Shown piece after piece: positions 35,783 through 43,972 of a DNA stretch of 64,000 bases. Positions within the stretch are counted from its first letter, which is position 1; each line of letters begins with the position of its first letter. Position numbers and translations under genes: made by a program. The DNA comes from Variovorax sp037204085 (lineage in GTDB: Bacteria; Pseudomonadota; Gammaproteobacteria; Burkholderiales; Burkholderiaceae_C). The notes under the pieces were generated by a model. It saw only the letters and a list, made by a program, of their open reading frames with translations, ran no database searches and had not been told where the DNA came from. The stretch spans positions 1-64,000 of the forward strand of contig NZ_JBBCBW010000022.1 of the NCBI RefSeq assembly GCF_037204085.1. The letters are read 5' to 3'.

Positions 35783-35876
35783 CGCTGTTTCAGGGCGTGT
35801 GCACAGGCCACCGGGTACTCCCCTCCGCGAATGTCCCCCGGGGCTGCGCCCCTCCTCCTTTATTTCGCTGCGCGGA
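35783..35876 (-). repeat. Copy C of the dispersed repeat, inverted and diverged
   Basis: Matches copies A and B in reverse orientation. CTCCTCCTTTATTTCGCT (35851-35868) is the exact reverse complement of the start of copy B, and CCGCGAATGTCCCCCGG is conserved. The internal hairpin has changed from GGCC/GGCC to GGGGC/GCCCC, so the stem survives although both arms differ. Confidence 0.75.
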
Positions 35877-35957
35877 GCACCCGATGCCCTGTGCACTGGG
35901 GCACGCCGCTGGTGTTCCGCTGATCAACGACTGCTCTAAATCACGCACCCGCTGGCG

Positions 35958-36060
35958 GGGTGCCTTGCGCAGCGAAATAAAGGAGGAGGCCGCAGGCCGG
36001 GGGACATTCGCGGAGAAAGGTACCCCGTCGGCGGGGGCGCTGCCCTGAACGAACAACAGC
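35958..36060 (+). repeat. Copy B of the dispersed repeat
   Basis: 35973-36035 is identical to window positions 1-63. The left side (GCGCAGCGAAATAAAGGAGGAG) pairs with copy C, so the two form facing arms about 95 bases long. Similarity to copy A persists weakly to about 36050. Confidence 0.85.
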
Positions 36061-36096
36061 GCTGAAAACAATACCGCGGCAAACAGTAGGCACAGA

Positions 36097-36528
36097 TCAG
36101 CCCGCCGCACCCTTGAGTTCGATGCCGTTGCCGTCCGGATCGGTGATGTAGATCGAAGGCCCGTCGCCTTCGGCACCGAAGTTGTTCTGCACCTCGCCAT
36201 TCACCTGCACGCCGTGCCGGGCCATCAGCGCGCGGATCGCCGCTTCGTCGAAGGGCTCAATGCGCAGGCAGATGTGATCGACGTTGCGGCCTTCCTTGCC
36301 GGGCAGCGCGCCGCCCTGCTTGCCGAGGGGGCCATCGAGCGTGACGAGGTCGATGAGGTTGGTGCCGGCGCGCAGGTGCACGAGCCCCAGGTGTTCGCGG
36401 CGCCTCTCGACCGCACAGCCGAGCACGTCGCGGTAGAAGGCAATGGCGCGCTCCGCGTCCTTCACACGCAGCACGACGTGGTCGATGCGCAGCACCGAAA
36501 ACGGTGGGCTGTGTATCGGGTCCGTCAT
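36097..36528 (-). CDS. VOC-family (glyoxalase-fold) protein
   Basis: A 143-residue vicinal-oxygen-chelate protein. IDHVVLRVKDAERAIAFYRDVLG starts the first beta-alpha module, NVDHICLRIEPFDEAAIRALMARHG the second, and IYITDPDGNGIELKG ends it with the metal Glu. Family members include glyoxalases, dioxygenases, epimerases and resistance proteins; the exact reaction is not visible. The ATG at 36528 follows AAGGAG. It is 32 bases downstream of the class III CoA-transferase gene, so it may be the third gene of the glutarate operon. Confidence 0.88.
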   Translation of the reverse strand: MTDPIHSPPFSVLRIDHVVLRVKDAERAIAFYRDVLGCAVERRREHLGLVHLRAGTNLIDLVTLDGPLGKQGGALPGKEGRNVDHICLRIEPFDEAAIRALMARHGVQVNGEVQNNFGAEGDGPSIYITDPDGNGIELKGAAG

Positions 36529-36560
36529 GGCTTGCTCTCCTTGTTTGCTTGCTTGCTTTC

Positions 36561-37796
36561 TTAGACCACGCCCGCCGCGCGCAGGGTGTCGAAGCGTGCG
36601 GCATCGATACCGAACTCGGCCAGCACCTCGCGCGTGTGCTGGCCCAGTGCCGGCGGCGCATGGCGCAGCACGGGCGGCGTGGCTGTCAGGCGCAGCGGGC
36701 TCGCCACGCCGGTGATGCTCTCGATGCCGTCGCCCGCATCGCGCGGCAGCGTCACGGCCAGGCCGCGGGCCTTGACCTGTGCATCGTCGAAGGCTTGGGC
36801 AATGTCGTTGATCGGGCCGCAGGGCACGGCCTTGTCTTCGAGCAGCGCGACCCAATCGGCGGTGGTGCGCGTGCGCGTGAGCTCCTCCATCATCGGAATG
36901 AGCACGCCGCGGTGCTTCACGCGCAGCGTGTTGGTGGCAAAGCGCGCATCGGCCGCCCACTCCGGGTGGCCGGCCGCCTCGCAGAAGCGCGCGAACTGGC
37001 CGTTGTTGCCAATGGCCAGCAGCATCGAACCGTCCTGCGTCGGAAAGTCTTGATAAGGCGCGAGGCTCGGGTGCGTGTTGCCCTGGCGCTGCGGCGCCTT
37101 GCCGGTGTTGAGAAAGGCGCTCGCCTGGTTGGCGAGGATGGCCATGCCCACGTCGAGCAGCGCCATGTCGATGTGCTGGCCTTCACCCGTGCGGTCGCGC
37201 ACCTGCAGCGCAGCGAGGATGGCGGTGCTCGCATAGACGCCGGTGAACAGGTCGGTGAGCGCCACGCCCACGCGCAGCGGGCCGCCGCCGGGCTCGCCGT
37301 CGGGGCGGCCGGTAATGCTCATCATGCCGGTCATGGCCTGGATCATCAGGTCGTAGCCCGCGCGCTCGGCGTAAGGGCCGTCGTGGCCGAAGCCGGTCAC
37401 GCTGCAATAGATGAGGCGCGGGTTGGCCGCGCGCAGGCTCTTGTGGTCGAGCCCGTATTGCTCGAGGCCACCGGTCTTGAAGTTCTCGACCACGATGTCG
37501 GCCTGCGCCGCCATCTGCTTGAGCAGCGCCTGCCCGTCGGGCGTGGCCATGTCGACCGTGACCGAGCGCTTGTTGCGGTTGCAGGCCGTGAAGTAGCTGG
37601 CCTGGTCGGTGTCGTTGCCGTTCGCGTCCTTGATGAAAGGCGGGCCCCAGGTGCGCGTGTCGTCGCCCACGCCGGGCCGCTCGATCTTGATGACGTCGGC
37701 GCCCAGGTCCGCGAGGATCTGCGTGCACCACGGGCCCGCGAGCACGCGGGACAGATCGAGGACCTTGATGCCGTCCAGGGCTGCGGGCTTGGCCAT
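36561..37796 (-). CDS. Class III (CaiB/BaiF) CoA-transferase, likely glutarate-specific
   Basis: A 411-residue family III CoA-transferase. The N-terminal LDGIKVLDLSRVLAGPWCTQILADLGADVIKIE is diagnostic; the catalytic Asp is in GQHIDMALLDVG. It sits 6 bases downstream of glutaryl-CoA dehydrogenase, so succinyl-CoA:glutarate CoA-transferase (mitochondrial SUGCT-like), making glutaryl-CoA for the dehydrogenase, is the best guess. Specificity is inferred from the neighbour only. Confidence 0.93.
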   Translation of the reverse strand: MAKPAALDGIKVLDLSRVLAGPWCTQILADLGADVIKIERPGVGDDTRTWGPPFIKDANGNDTDQASYFTACNRNKRSVTVDMATPDGQALLKQMAAQADIVVENFKTGGLEQYGLDHKSLRAANPRLIYCSVTGFGHDGPYAERAGYDLMIQAMTGMMSITGRPDGEPGGGPLRVGVALTDLFTGVYASTAILAALQVRDRTGEGQHIDMALLDVGMAILANQASAFLNTGKAPQRQGNTHPSLAPYQDFPTQDGSMLLAIGNNGQFARFCEAAGHPEWAADARFATNTLRVKHRGVLIPMMEELTRTRTTADWVALLEDKAVPCGPINDIAQAFDDAQVKARGLAVTLPRDAGDGIESITGVASPLRLTATPPVLRHAPPALGQHTREVLAEFGIDAARFDTLRAAGVV

Positions 37797-37802
37797 GCGT
37801 GC

Positions 37803-39002
37803 TTAGTTCGCGAAGGCCGCAATGCCCGTGATCGCGCGGCCCAGGATGAGCGCGTGGATGTCGTGCGTGCCTTCGTAGGTGTTCACCACTTCCAGGTTCA
37901 CCAGGTGGCGCGCCACACCGAATTCGTCGCTGATGCCGTTGCCGCCCATCATGTCGCGTGCCAGGCGGGCGATGTCGAGCGCCTTGCCGCAGTTGTTGCG
38001 CTTCATGATCGAGGTGATCTCGACCGAGGCGGTGCCTTCGTCCTTCATGCGGCCCAGGCGCAGGCTGCCTTGCAGGCCCAGCGTGATCTCGGTCTGCATG
38101 TCGGCCAGCTTCTTCTGAATGAGCTGGTTGGCCGCGAGCGGGCGGCCGAACTGCTTGCGGTCCAGCGTGTACTGGCGGGCGCGGTGCCAGCAGTCTTCAG
38201 CGGCGCCGAGTGCGCCCCACGAGATGCCGTAGCGCGCGCTGTTCAGGCAGGTGAAGGGGCCCTTGAGGCCCTGCACTTCAGGGAACGCGTTTTCTTCGGG
38301 GCAGAACACGCCGTCCATCACGATCTCGCCGGTGATGCTGGCGCGCAGGCCGACCTTGCCGTGGATGGCCGGGGCGCTGAGGCCCTTCATGCCCTTTTCG
38401 AGCACAAAGCCGCGGATCGGGCCGACGGTGCCGGTTTCGCTGACTTCCTTGGCCCACACCACGAACACGTCGGCGATGGGCGAGTTGCTGATCCACATCT
38501 TGGCGCCGCTGAGCGAATAGCCGCCCGGCACCTTCTTGGCGCGCGTGACCATGCTGCCGGGGTCGGAGCCGTGGTCGGGTTCGGTCAGGCCGAAGCAGCC
38601 GATCCACTCACCGGTGGCGAGCTTGGGCAGGAACTTCTGCTTTTGCGCCTCGGTGCCGAATTCGAAGATCGGCACCATCACCAGCGAGCTCTGCACGCTG
38701 GCCATCGAGCGGTAGCCCGAATCGACGCGCTCGACTTCGCGGGCGATCAGGCCGTAGGCCACGTAGTTGAGGCCGGGGCCGCCGTACTGCTCGGGAATGG
38801 TGGGGCCGAGCAGGCCGAGCGCTCCCATTTCACGAAAGATGGCGGGATCGGTTTCGCCGGTGCGAAAGCCTTCGATGACGCGGGGGGCCAGGCGCTCCTG
38901 GCAGTAGGCATTGGCCGCGTCGCGGATCATGCGTTCTTCGTCGGTCAGTTGCTGGTCGAGAAGAAGGGGGTCGTCCCAGTGGAATTGCGCTTTGGCGGCC
39001 AT
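37803..39002 (-). CDS. gcdH: Glutaryl-CoA dehydrogenase
   Basis: A 399-residue FAD enzyme of the acyl-CoA dehydrogenase family that oxidises and decarboxylates glutaryl-CoA to crotonyl-CoA, the key step in lysine, tryptophan and glutarate breakdown. The catalytic Glu is in NTYEGTHDIH; WIGCFGLTEPDHGSDPGSM (flavin and glutaryl Arg neighbourhood) and MMGGNGISDEFGVARHLVNLE are hallmark stretches of this subfamily. It heads a minus-strand operon with the CoA-transferase and is divergent from a LysR gene across 183 bases. Confidence 0.95.
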   Translation of the reverse strand: MAAKAQFHWDDPLLLDQQLTDEERMIRDAANAYCQERLAPRVIEGFRTGETDPAIFREMGALGLLGPTIPEQYGGPGLNYVAYGLIAREVERVDSGYRSMASVQSSLVMVPIFEFGTEAQKQKFLPKLATGEWIGCFGLTEPDHGSDPGSMVTRAKKVPGGYSLSGAKMWISNSPIADVFVVWAKEVSETGTVGPIRGFVLEKGMKGLSAPAIHGKVGLRASITGEIVMDGVFCPEENAFPEVQGLKGPFTCLNSARYGISWGALGAAEDCWHRARQYTLDRKQFGRPLAANQLIQKKLADMQTEITLGLQGSLRLGRMKDEGTASVEITSIMKRNNCGKALDIARLARDMMGGNGISDEFGVARHLVNLEVVNTYEGTHDIHALILGRAITGIAAFAN

Positions 39003-39113
39003 GTGGCTGTCTCCGGAATAGGGGAAAAAAAGAAACCGAGGGGGAATGGACCGATCCTAGCCATGCAAGGGGCCGGGCGCAAACGATGAATCCTCACCCA
39101 GATATGCGCCCTA

Positions 39114-39134
39114 TGCACATCTTGAGGCTGTGCA
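39114..39134. promoter_or_regulatory. LysR-type dyad between gcdH and its regulator
   Basis: TGCAC (39114-39118) and GTGCA (39130-39134) with an 11-base spacer lie 51 bases upstream of the LysR start and 112 bases upstream of gcdH. Position and symmetry fit a LysR binding site. Confidence 0.45.
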
Positions 39135-39185
39135 CGGAGTCGTTTCCATTGGTAGCAGCGCCCCAGTCATACACTAGCGGCATAC

Positions 39186-40094
39186 ATGCGCCGCAAGATC
39201 CCGCCCCTGCAAACCCTCGTGTGCTTCGACGCCGCCGCGCGCCACGAGAGCTACACCCGCGCCGCGCAGGAACTCGCGCTCACGCAGAGCGCGGTGTCGC
39301 GCCAGATCGGCACGCTGGAGGCTTTTCTGGGCGTGGCGCTGTTCCGCCGCACCCGCCACGGCGTCGCGCTTACCGCGAGCGGCGCTGCGTATGCGCGGCA
39401 GATCACCAAGCGGCTCGAAGCCATGGAGCGCGACACGCTCGACGCCATGGCGCACCAGGGCGAGGGCGGCTCGCTCTCTTTGGCGGCCGTGCCCACCTTT
39501 GCCACCCGCTGGCTGATGCCGCGGCTGAAGGGCTTTGCTGCGCTGCAGCCCGACGTGGTGGTGCACATCGAGACGCGCACTCGGCCCTTTCTTTTTGCCG
39601 ATGCCGAATTCGATGCCGCGCTGTACGCCGGCACGCCCGCGCAGATCGAGAACTGGGCCGGCACGCGCGCACTCATGCTGATGCACGAAGACGTGGTGCC
39701 GGTGTGCAGCCCTTCGCTTCTGCCGCGCGGCAAACCGGTGGCGCCCGCGGCCATCGCGAAGATGCCGCTGCTGCAGCAGAGCACGCGCCCCGACGGCTGG
39801 CGCCAGTGGTTCGACGCGCAGCAAATCGATGCTCCCAACGCGCGCGGCGGGCCGCGCTACGAGCTGTTTTCCATACTGGCCGCGGCGGCATCGCACGGCC
39901 TGGGCGTGGCGCTGATGCCCACCATGCTGGTAGCCGACGAGCTTGCGCGCGGCGAACTCGTGGTGGCCTGCGCGCGGCCGCTCTCGGGCGAGCGCAACTA
40001 CTACCTCGTGACGCCCGAACGGGCCGACCAGCGGCCGCTGCTGAAGTTCTTCAGCGACTGGCTCTTGGCCGAAGCACGGCGCGACTCATCCTGA
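39186..40094 (+). CDS. LysR-family regulator, GcvA-like, probable glutarate-pathway regulator
   Basis: A 302-residue regulator. KIPPLQTLVCFDAAARHESYTRAAQELALTQSAVSRQIGTLE is the GcvA-type helix-turn-helix, with RPFLFADAEFDAALYAG and SHGLGVALMPTMLVADEL typical of that branch. It is divergent from gcdH, as GcdR is in other proteobacteria, so activation of the glutarate operon is the likely role (context inference). The candidate operator is the TGCAC-N11-GTGCA dyad just upstream. Confidence 0.92.
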   Translation: MRRKIPPLQTLVCFDAAARHESYTRAAQELALTQSAVSRQIGTLEAFLGVALFRRTRHGVALTASGAAYARQITKRLEAMERDTLDAMAHQGEGGSLSLAAVPTFATRWLMPRLKGFAALQPDVVVHIETRTRPFLFADAEFDAALYAGTPAQIENWAGTRALMLMHEDVVPVCSPSLLPRGKPVAPAAIAKMPLLQQSTRPDGWRQWFDAQQIDAPNARGGPRYELFSILAAAASHGLGVALMPTMLVADELARGELVVACARPLSGERNYYLVTPERADQRPLLKFFSDWLLAEARRDSS

Positions 40095-40161
40095 GACGCT
40101 GCCGATATGATGGCCTGGACCACCAGGCGGGCCGTCTTCCGCCTCTTCCGCCTTTCACAAC

Positions 40162-40566
40162 ATGCTGAACAACCTCGCCCCCTTTCTCGTGCACTGGGCC
40201 ATTACGGCGCTGTCGCTGTGGGTCGCAAGCCTGATCTTCCGCGGCCTCAAGTTCGAGAGCACTTCGGCGCTGGTGATCTCTGCCCTTCTGCTGGGCCTGG
40301 CCAACGCGGTGGTCAAGCCGCTTTTGATCGTGCTCACGCTGCCGCTGACGCTGCTGACCTTCGGCCTCTTCCTGCTGGTGATCAATGCGCTGATGATCAT
40401 GCTGGTGGCCGCGCTGGTGCGCGGGTTCAAGCTCTCGGGCTTCTGGACCGCGTTCTTTGCGAGCATCTTCATCTCGCTGCTGAGCATTGCAATTGGCGCA
40501 CTGGTGAGCAGCGGCGACCCGGCCACCGATATCCAGATGCCGGCGGGCAGCGGCAAGTGGATATAG
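40162..40566 (+). CDS. Phage-holin-like 4-TM membrane protein (YvlD type)
   Basis: A 134-residue protein with four hydrophobic helices (about 6-25, 34-60, 64-86, 94-117), of the family annotated as phage holin superfamily IV or YvlD. LVISALLLGLANAVVKPLLIVLTLPLTLLTFGLF is the conserved block. Despite the name, these are widespread bacterial membrane proteins with no lytic role shown. It follows the LysR gene by 67 bases and converges on the Amdase-family gene. Confidence 0.88.
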   Translation: MLNNLAPFLVHWAITALSLWVASLIFRGLKFESTSALVISALLLGLANAVVKPLLIVLTLPLTLLTFGLFLLVINALMIMLVAALVRGFKLSGFWTAFFASIFISLLSIAIGALVSSGDPATDIQMPAGSGKWI

Positions 40567-40602
40567 GCGCAAGCCCCGCGGTCCGGGCCTGAGCCGGGCC
40601 CG

Positions 40603-41328
40603 TCACCGCCAGCCGAACAGCGCACCCCACCCGCGCACCTGCGCCGGGTCGGCCCCCACGGCGCGCAGCTGGCCCCAGACGGTGGTGCTCACGGTGTCGA
40701 GCAGCGCAATGCCGGTTTCGGCCTCGAACGCCCCGGCCAGGGGCGCCGCGTGCAGGTTGGTGCAGAAGGTGGTGATGGCCTCGGGCCGCGCGGCAGCCAC
40801 TTCGCGCATCGACGCCATCAGTTGCGCGGGCTCGACCAGCGCGAAGTCGTGGTTCACGCGGATGCCCAGGTGGCGCTCGGCCACCACCTCGATGCCGAGC
40901 GCGCGGTAGTTCTCCACGATGCGCTGCTGCACGTCGGCGGTGTAGGGCGTCACCAGCCCGAGCCGCTTCACGCCGCGCAGCGCCAGCAGTTCGTTGAGCG
41001 CCAGCACCGCGGTGGTGGCGGCAATGCCGGTGCGCTCGCGGATGCGCTCGACCAGGCGCCGGTCGGCATCGAAGCCCAGCCAGCCCGACGAGGTGCCGCT
41101 CCAGCCGATCACGTCGACCTGCGCATCGGCCAGCAGCTCGGCGGCGGCAAGGATCTTGCTGTCGTCGAACTGGCCCAGGCCCGCAGCCGAGAGCGAGATC
41201 TCCGTCACCCTGAAGCGCGAGAAATGGGCGCTGCAGCCCGGCACGCAGGCCGCCAGGGTGCTGGTCAGCGGCTCCAGCGCCGTGTTGGACGAAGGCGTGA
41301 GCACGCCAAGGCGAAGGGGGCGCGTCAT
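40603..41328 (-). CDS. Amdase / maleate isomerase-family protein with one active-site cysteine
   Basis: A 241-residue Asp/Glu-racemase-superfamily protein. The position of the first catalytic Cys of racemases and maleate isomerase is held by GTSSG (78-82). Only the second, Cys189 in FCTNLH, remains. Arylmalonate decarboxylase has the same pattern (Thr75-Ser76 dioxyanion hole, Cys188), so a decarboxylase-like or single-base reaction is more likely than maleate isomerisation. TPSSNTALEP at 11-20 is the conserved substrate loop. Divergent from the dihydropyrimidinase gene across 126 bases, it is probably part of the same catabolic module. Confidence 0.85.
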   Translation of the reverse strand: MTRPLRLGVLTPSSNTALEPLTSTLAACVPGCSAHFSRFRVTEISLSAAGLGQFDDSKILAAAELLADAQVDVIGWSGTSSGWLGFDADRRLVERIRERTGIAATTAVLALNELLALRGVKRLGLVTPYTADVQQRIVENYRALGIEVVAERHLGIRVNHDFALVEPAQLMASMREVAAARPEAITTFCTNLHAAPLAGAFEAETGIALLDTVSTTVWGQLRAVGADPAQVRGWGALFGWR

Positions 41329-41404
41329 GGGCTTCCTTTTTTATGTGCGAATGGCCGGCATCGGCGTAATCACCGCTTCCGGGCCGCTTGATTGTTGATG
41401 ATTA

Positions 41405-41436
41405 TGTCGACAACATTCAATTCCTTTTGTTGACAA
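41405..41436. promoter_or_regulatory. Repeated TGTYGACAA sites in a divergent promoter
   Basis: TGTCGACAA (41405-41413) and TGTTGACAA (41428-41436) are near-identical, 23 bases apart. The first contains the perfect palindrome TGTCGACA. TGTTG (41393-41397) and CAACA (41411-41415) add a further dyad. They lie between the Amdase-family gene and the dihydropyrimidinase gene; the IclR regulator at 42965 is a candidate binder. Confidence 0.45.
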
Positions 41437-41454
41437 GATGAGGCACGTCCTTCC

Positions 41455-42882
41455 ATGAGCTCCCACTCGGCGTTCGACCTGGTGATCCGCAATGCGCAGG
41501 CGGTCACGGCCAGCGACACCTTTCAATGCGACATCGGAGTGCGCGAAGGGTGCATCGTGCAGCTAGGCATGGCGCTGGCCGGCGGCGCGCGCGAGATAGA
41601 CGCGGCCGGCCGCACGGTAACGCCCGGCGGCGTCGATGCCCACTGCCACCTCGACCAGCCGATGCCCGCCCCCATGCGCATGGCCGACGGCTTTGCCAGC
41701 GGCACGCGCAGCGCGGCCTGCGGCGGCACCACCACGGTGATTCCGTTCGCGGCGCAGCAAAAGGGCCAGTCGCTGCGCGCGGCCGTGGACGACTACCACC
41801 GGCGCGCCGAAGGCCAGGCGCACGTCGACTACGCCTTCCACCTGATCGTGAGCGACCCGACGCCCACGGTGCTCAACGAGGAACTGCCGGCGCTGATCCG
41901 CGAGGGCTACAGCTCGTTCAAGATCTACATGACCTACGACGACCTCAAGCTCGACGACGGCCAGGTGCTGGACGTGCTCGACGTCGCGCGCGAGCACGGC
42001 GCCATGGCCATGATCCACGCCGAGAACGCCGACTGCATCGAGTGGCTCACTCGCCGCCTCGAGGCCGCGGGGCGCACCGCGCCGCGTTACCACGCGCATG
42101 CACGGCCGATGCTGGTGGAGCGCGAGGCCACGCACCGCGCGATTGCGCTGGCCGAGCTGGTCGACGTGCCGATCCTGATCGTTCACGTGTCGGGCCGCGA
42201 GGCGGTGGAACAGATCCGCTGGGCCCGCGCGCACGGGCTCAGCGTGTTCGCCGAGACCTGCCCGCAATACCTCTTCCTCACGGCCGAAGACCTGGGCATC
42301 GACGACAGCTACCAGGGCGCCAAGTGCGTGTGCAGCCCTCCGCCGCGCGACAAGGCCAACCAGCAGGTGATCTGGGACGGGCTCAACGACGGCCTCTTCA
42401 CCGTGTTCTCGTCCGACCACGCTCCATTCCGCTTCGACGACCCCGAGGGCAAGAAGCCGGGCGGCCAGGAGGTGGGGTTTCGCCATATTCCCAACGGCAT
42501 TCCGGGCCTTGAAACTCGCATGGCGCTGCTGTGGTCCGAAGGGGTGATGGCCGGGCGCATCACGCCGCAGAAGTTTGTCGAGCTCACCGCCACCAACCCG
42601 GCCAGGGCCTACGGACTGCATCCGCGCAAGGGGAGCATCGCGGTCGGCGGCGACGCCGACCTGGTGATCTGGGAAGAGCGCGAGTTCGTGCTCGGCAATG
42701 CTCAGCTGCACCACGACGTCGACTACACGCCCTATGAGGGCATGCGCCTGTCGGCCTGGCCGGCCATGACGCTGGCGCGCGGCGAGGTGGTGTGGGACGG
42801 CGCGGCGTTTACCGGGCGCGCCGGGCACGGGCGCTTTCTGCCATGCGGCGCGCCCACGCTGCAGCCCCGCCGGCGCGGCTGA
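41455..42882 (+). CDS. Dihydropyrimidinase / hydantoinase-family cyclic amidohydrolase
   Basis: A 475-residue metal-dependent amidohydrolase that opens cyclic ureides or imides. All metal ligands are visible: His63 and His65 (DAHCHLD), carboxylated Lys156 (SFKIYMTYDD), His188 (MIHAEN), His244 (VHVSG) and Asp321 (SSDHAP). The length and the YMTYDD motif place it with D-hydantoinase/dihydropyrimidinase. No carbamoylase gene of the usual type follows; instead an amidase and a hydratase lie downstream, so the substrate may be a cyclic imide or a substituted ureide rather than uracil. First plus-strand gene of the cluster. Confidence 0.93.
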   Translation: MSSHSAFDLVIRNAQAVTASDTFQCDIGVREGCIVQLGMALAGGAREIDAAGRTVTPGGVDAHCHLDQPMPAPMRMADGFASGTRSAACGGTTTVIPFAAQQKGQSLRAAVDDYHRRAEGQAHVDYAFHLIVSDPTPTVLNEELPALIREGYSSFKIYMTYDDLKLDDGQVLDVLDVAREHGAMAMIHAENADCIEWLTRRLEAAGRTAPRYHAHARPMLVEREATHRAIALAELVDVPILIVHVSGREAVEQIRWARAHGLSVFAETCPQYLFLTAEDLGIDDSYQGAKCVCSPPPRDKANQQVIWDGLNDGLFTVFSSDHAPFRFDDPEGKKPGGQEVGFRHIPNGIPGLETRMALLWSEGVMAGRITPQKFVELTATNPARAYGLHPRKGSIAVGGDADLVIWEEREFVLGNAQLHHDVDYTPYEGMRLSAWPAMTLARGEVVWDGAAFTGRAGHGRFLPCGAPTLQPRRRG

Positions 42883-42964
42883 GCGGGCGCGATGGGCGTG
42901 CCGGAGGCGGCCGATTCCGACCCGGCCGGCCGCGGGGTGGCGTGCAACTTGCAAGGATTTCGTC

Positions 42965-43798
42965 ATGACGGACAGCAGCTCCCCCCGCTCCTCCTCCAAG
43001 GCCGCCGGCAAGGTCACACGCATCGACCGCGACGGCGACAGCACCGTGCAATCGCTCACGCGGGCCATGCAGCTGCTCGAACTGCTGGCCGACGACGACG
43101 AGGGCTACCGCCTGGTCGACATTGCGGCGCGCAGCGGCTTGTCCTCGTCCACCGCGCACCGCCTGCTCACCACGCTGGAGCAGCGCCAGTTCGTCCAGTT
43201 CGACCGCGAAACCAGCCTCTGGTATGTGGGCGTGCGCTGCTTCTCTGTGGGGGCGGCCTTCGGGCGCCGGCGCCGCATTGCGCACCTGGCGCTGCCGGTG
43301 ATGCGGCGGCTGCGCGACAGCTCGGGCGAAAGCATCAACCTGGGCATTGCCGACCTGGGCGACATCGTGTTCGTCACGCAGGTGGAAAGCCGCGAGCTGA
43401 TGCGCGCCATAGGCAAGCCGGGTTTCCGCGCACCGCTGCACGGCACCGCCATGGGGCAGGCCATCCTGGCCGCCATGGCGGAGGACGACGTGCTGCAGTA
43501 CCTGCGCACCTACGGCCTGCCCAAGCTCACGGCCAACACCATTGCGCGCGCATCGCGGCTGCACGAAACGCTGGGCGAGGTGCGCCGCGCGGGCTATGCG
43601 GTGGACGACGAGCAGAACGCCGTGGGCCTGCGCTGCATTGCCGCCGCCATCCGCGACGAGCACGGGCAGCCCTTCGGCGCGATCTCGCTGGTGGGGCCGA
43701 CGCAGCGGATCAAGGCGGCCGATTTCGCGCAACTCGGCGCCACGGTGCGCGCCGCCGCCGACGAGATCACCGCGGCCTACGGCGGGCGCCTGAAGTAG
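42965..43798 (+). CDS. IclR-family transcriptional regulator
   Basis: A 277-residue regulator: a charged 25-residue tail, a winged helix-turn-helix (YRLVDIAARSGLSSSTAHRLLTTLE at about 48-72) and a GAF-like IclR effector domain (PLHGTAMGQAILA; VGLRCIAAAIRDEHG). It lies between the dihydropyrimidinase gene and the TRAP operon, so it probably controls both from operators at 41405-41436 and 43875-43892. Gaps are 82 bases upstream and 174 downstream. Confidence 0.93.
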   Translation: MTDSSSPRSSSKAAGKVTRIDRDGDSTVQSLTRAMQLLELLADDDEGYRLVDIAARSGLSSSTAHRLLTTLEQRQFVQFDRETSLWYVGVRCFSVGAAFGRRRRIAHLALPVMRRLRDSSGESINLGIADLGDIVFVTQVESRELMRAIGKPGFRAPLHGTAMGQAILAAMAEDDVLQYLRTYGLPKLTANTIARASRLHETLGEVRRAGYAVDDEQNAVGLRCIAAAIRDEHGQPFGAISLVGPTQRIKAADFAQLGATVRAAADEITAAYGGRLK

Positions 43799-43874
43799 CC
43801 GCCGGCGGCGCGCGTTCCACCGGCGCGCAGCGCCAAGTGCTTGATCTGCAAAGACTTTTTCTGCCGTTCCCGGT

Positions 43875-43892
43875 GCGCGGAAAACTCCGCGC
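43875..43892. promoter_or_regulatory. Perfect palindrome upstream of the TRAP operon
   Basis: GCGCGGA (43875-43881), AAAC and TCCGCGC (43886-43892) form a perfect dyad 80 bases before the first TRAP gene. It could be an IclR operator or an RNA hairpin; there is no T-run. Confidence 0.45.
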
Positions 43893-43972
43893 GTGTGCCT
43901 TGCAGCGCGGTTCAATGGCCTCCTCATTGCCGCCTTGCCGATCCGCCCACCTTTGCCTTCCCAGGAGAAATC

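Larger units (their letters stand above)
35752..36096. other. Non-coding stretch holding an inverted repeat pair
   Basis: A stretch of 345 bases without a supported gene. It consists of repeat copy C, an 80-base spacer (35877-35957) and copy B. The whole could fold into a long imperfect stem-loop. Short frames exist on both strands but have no ribosome site and follow the repeat. Confidence 0.7.

Noticed and set aside
35764..36200. Short frames over the 35.8-36.1 kb repeat region
   Set aside because: They read through the repeat copies, lack ribosome sites, and one is only the reverse of the VOC gene.
40162..40566. Phage remnant, from the holin-like name
   Set aside because: No other phage gene nearby; this family is common in ordinary bacterial chromosomes.
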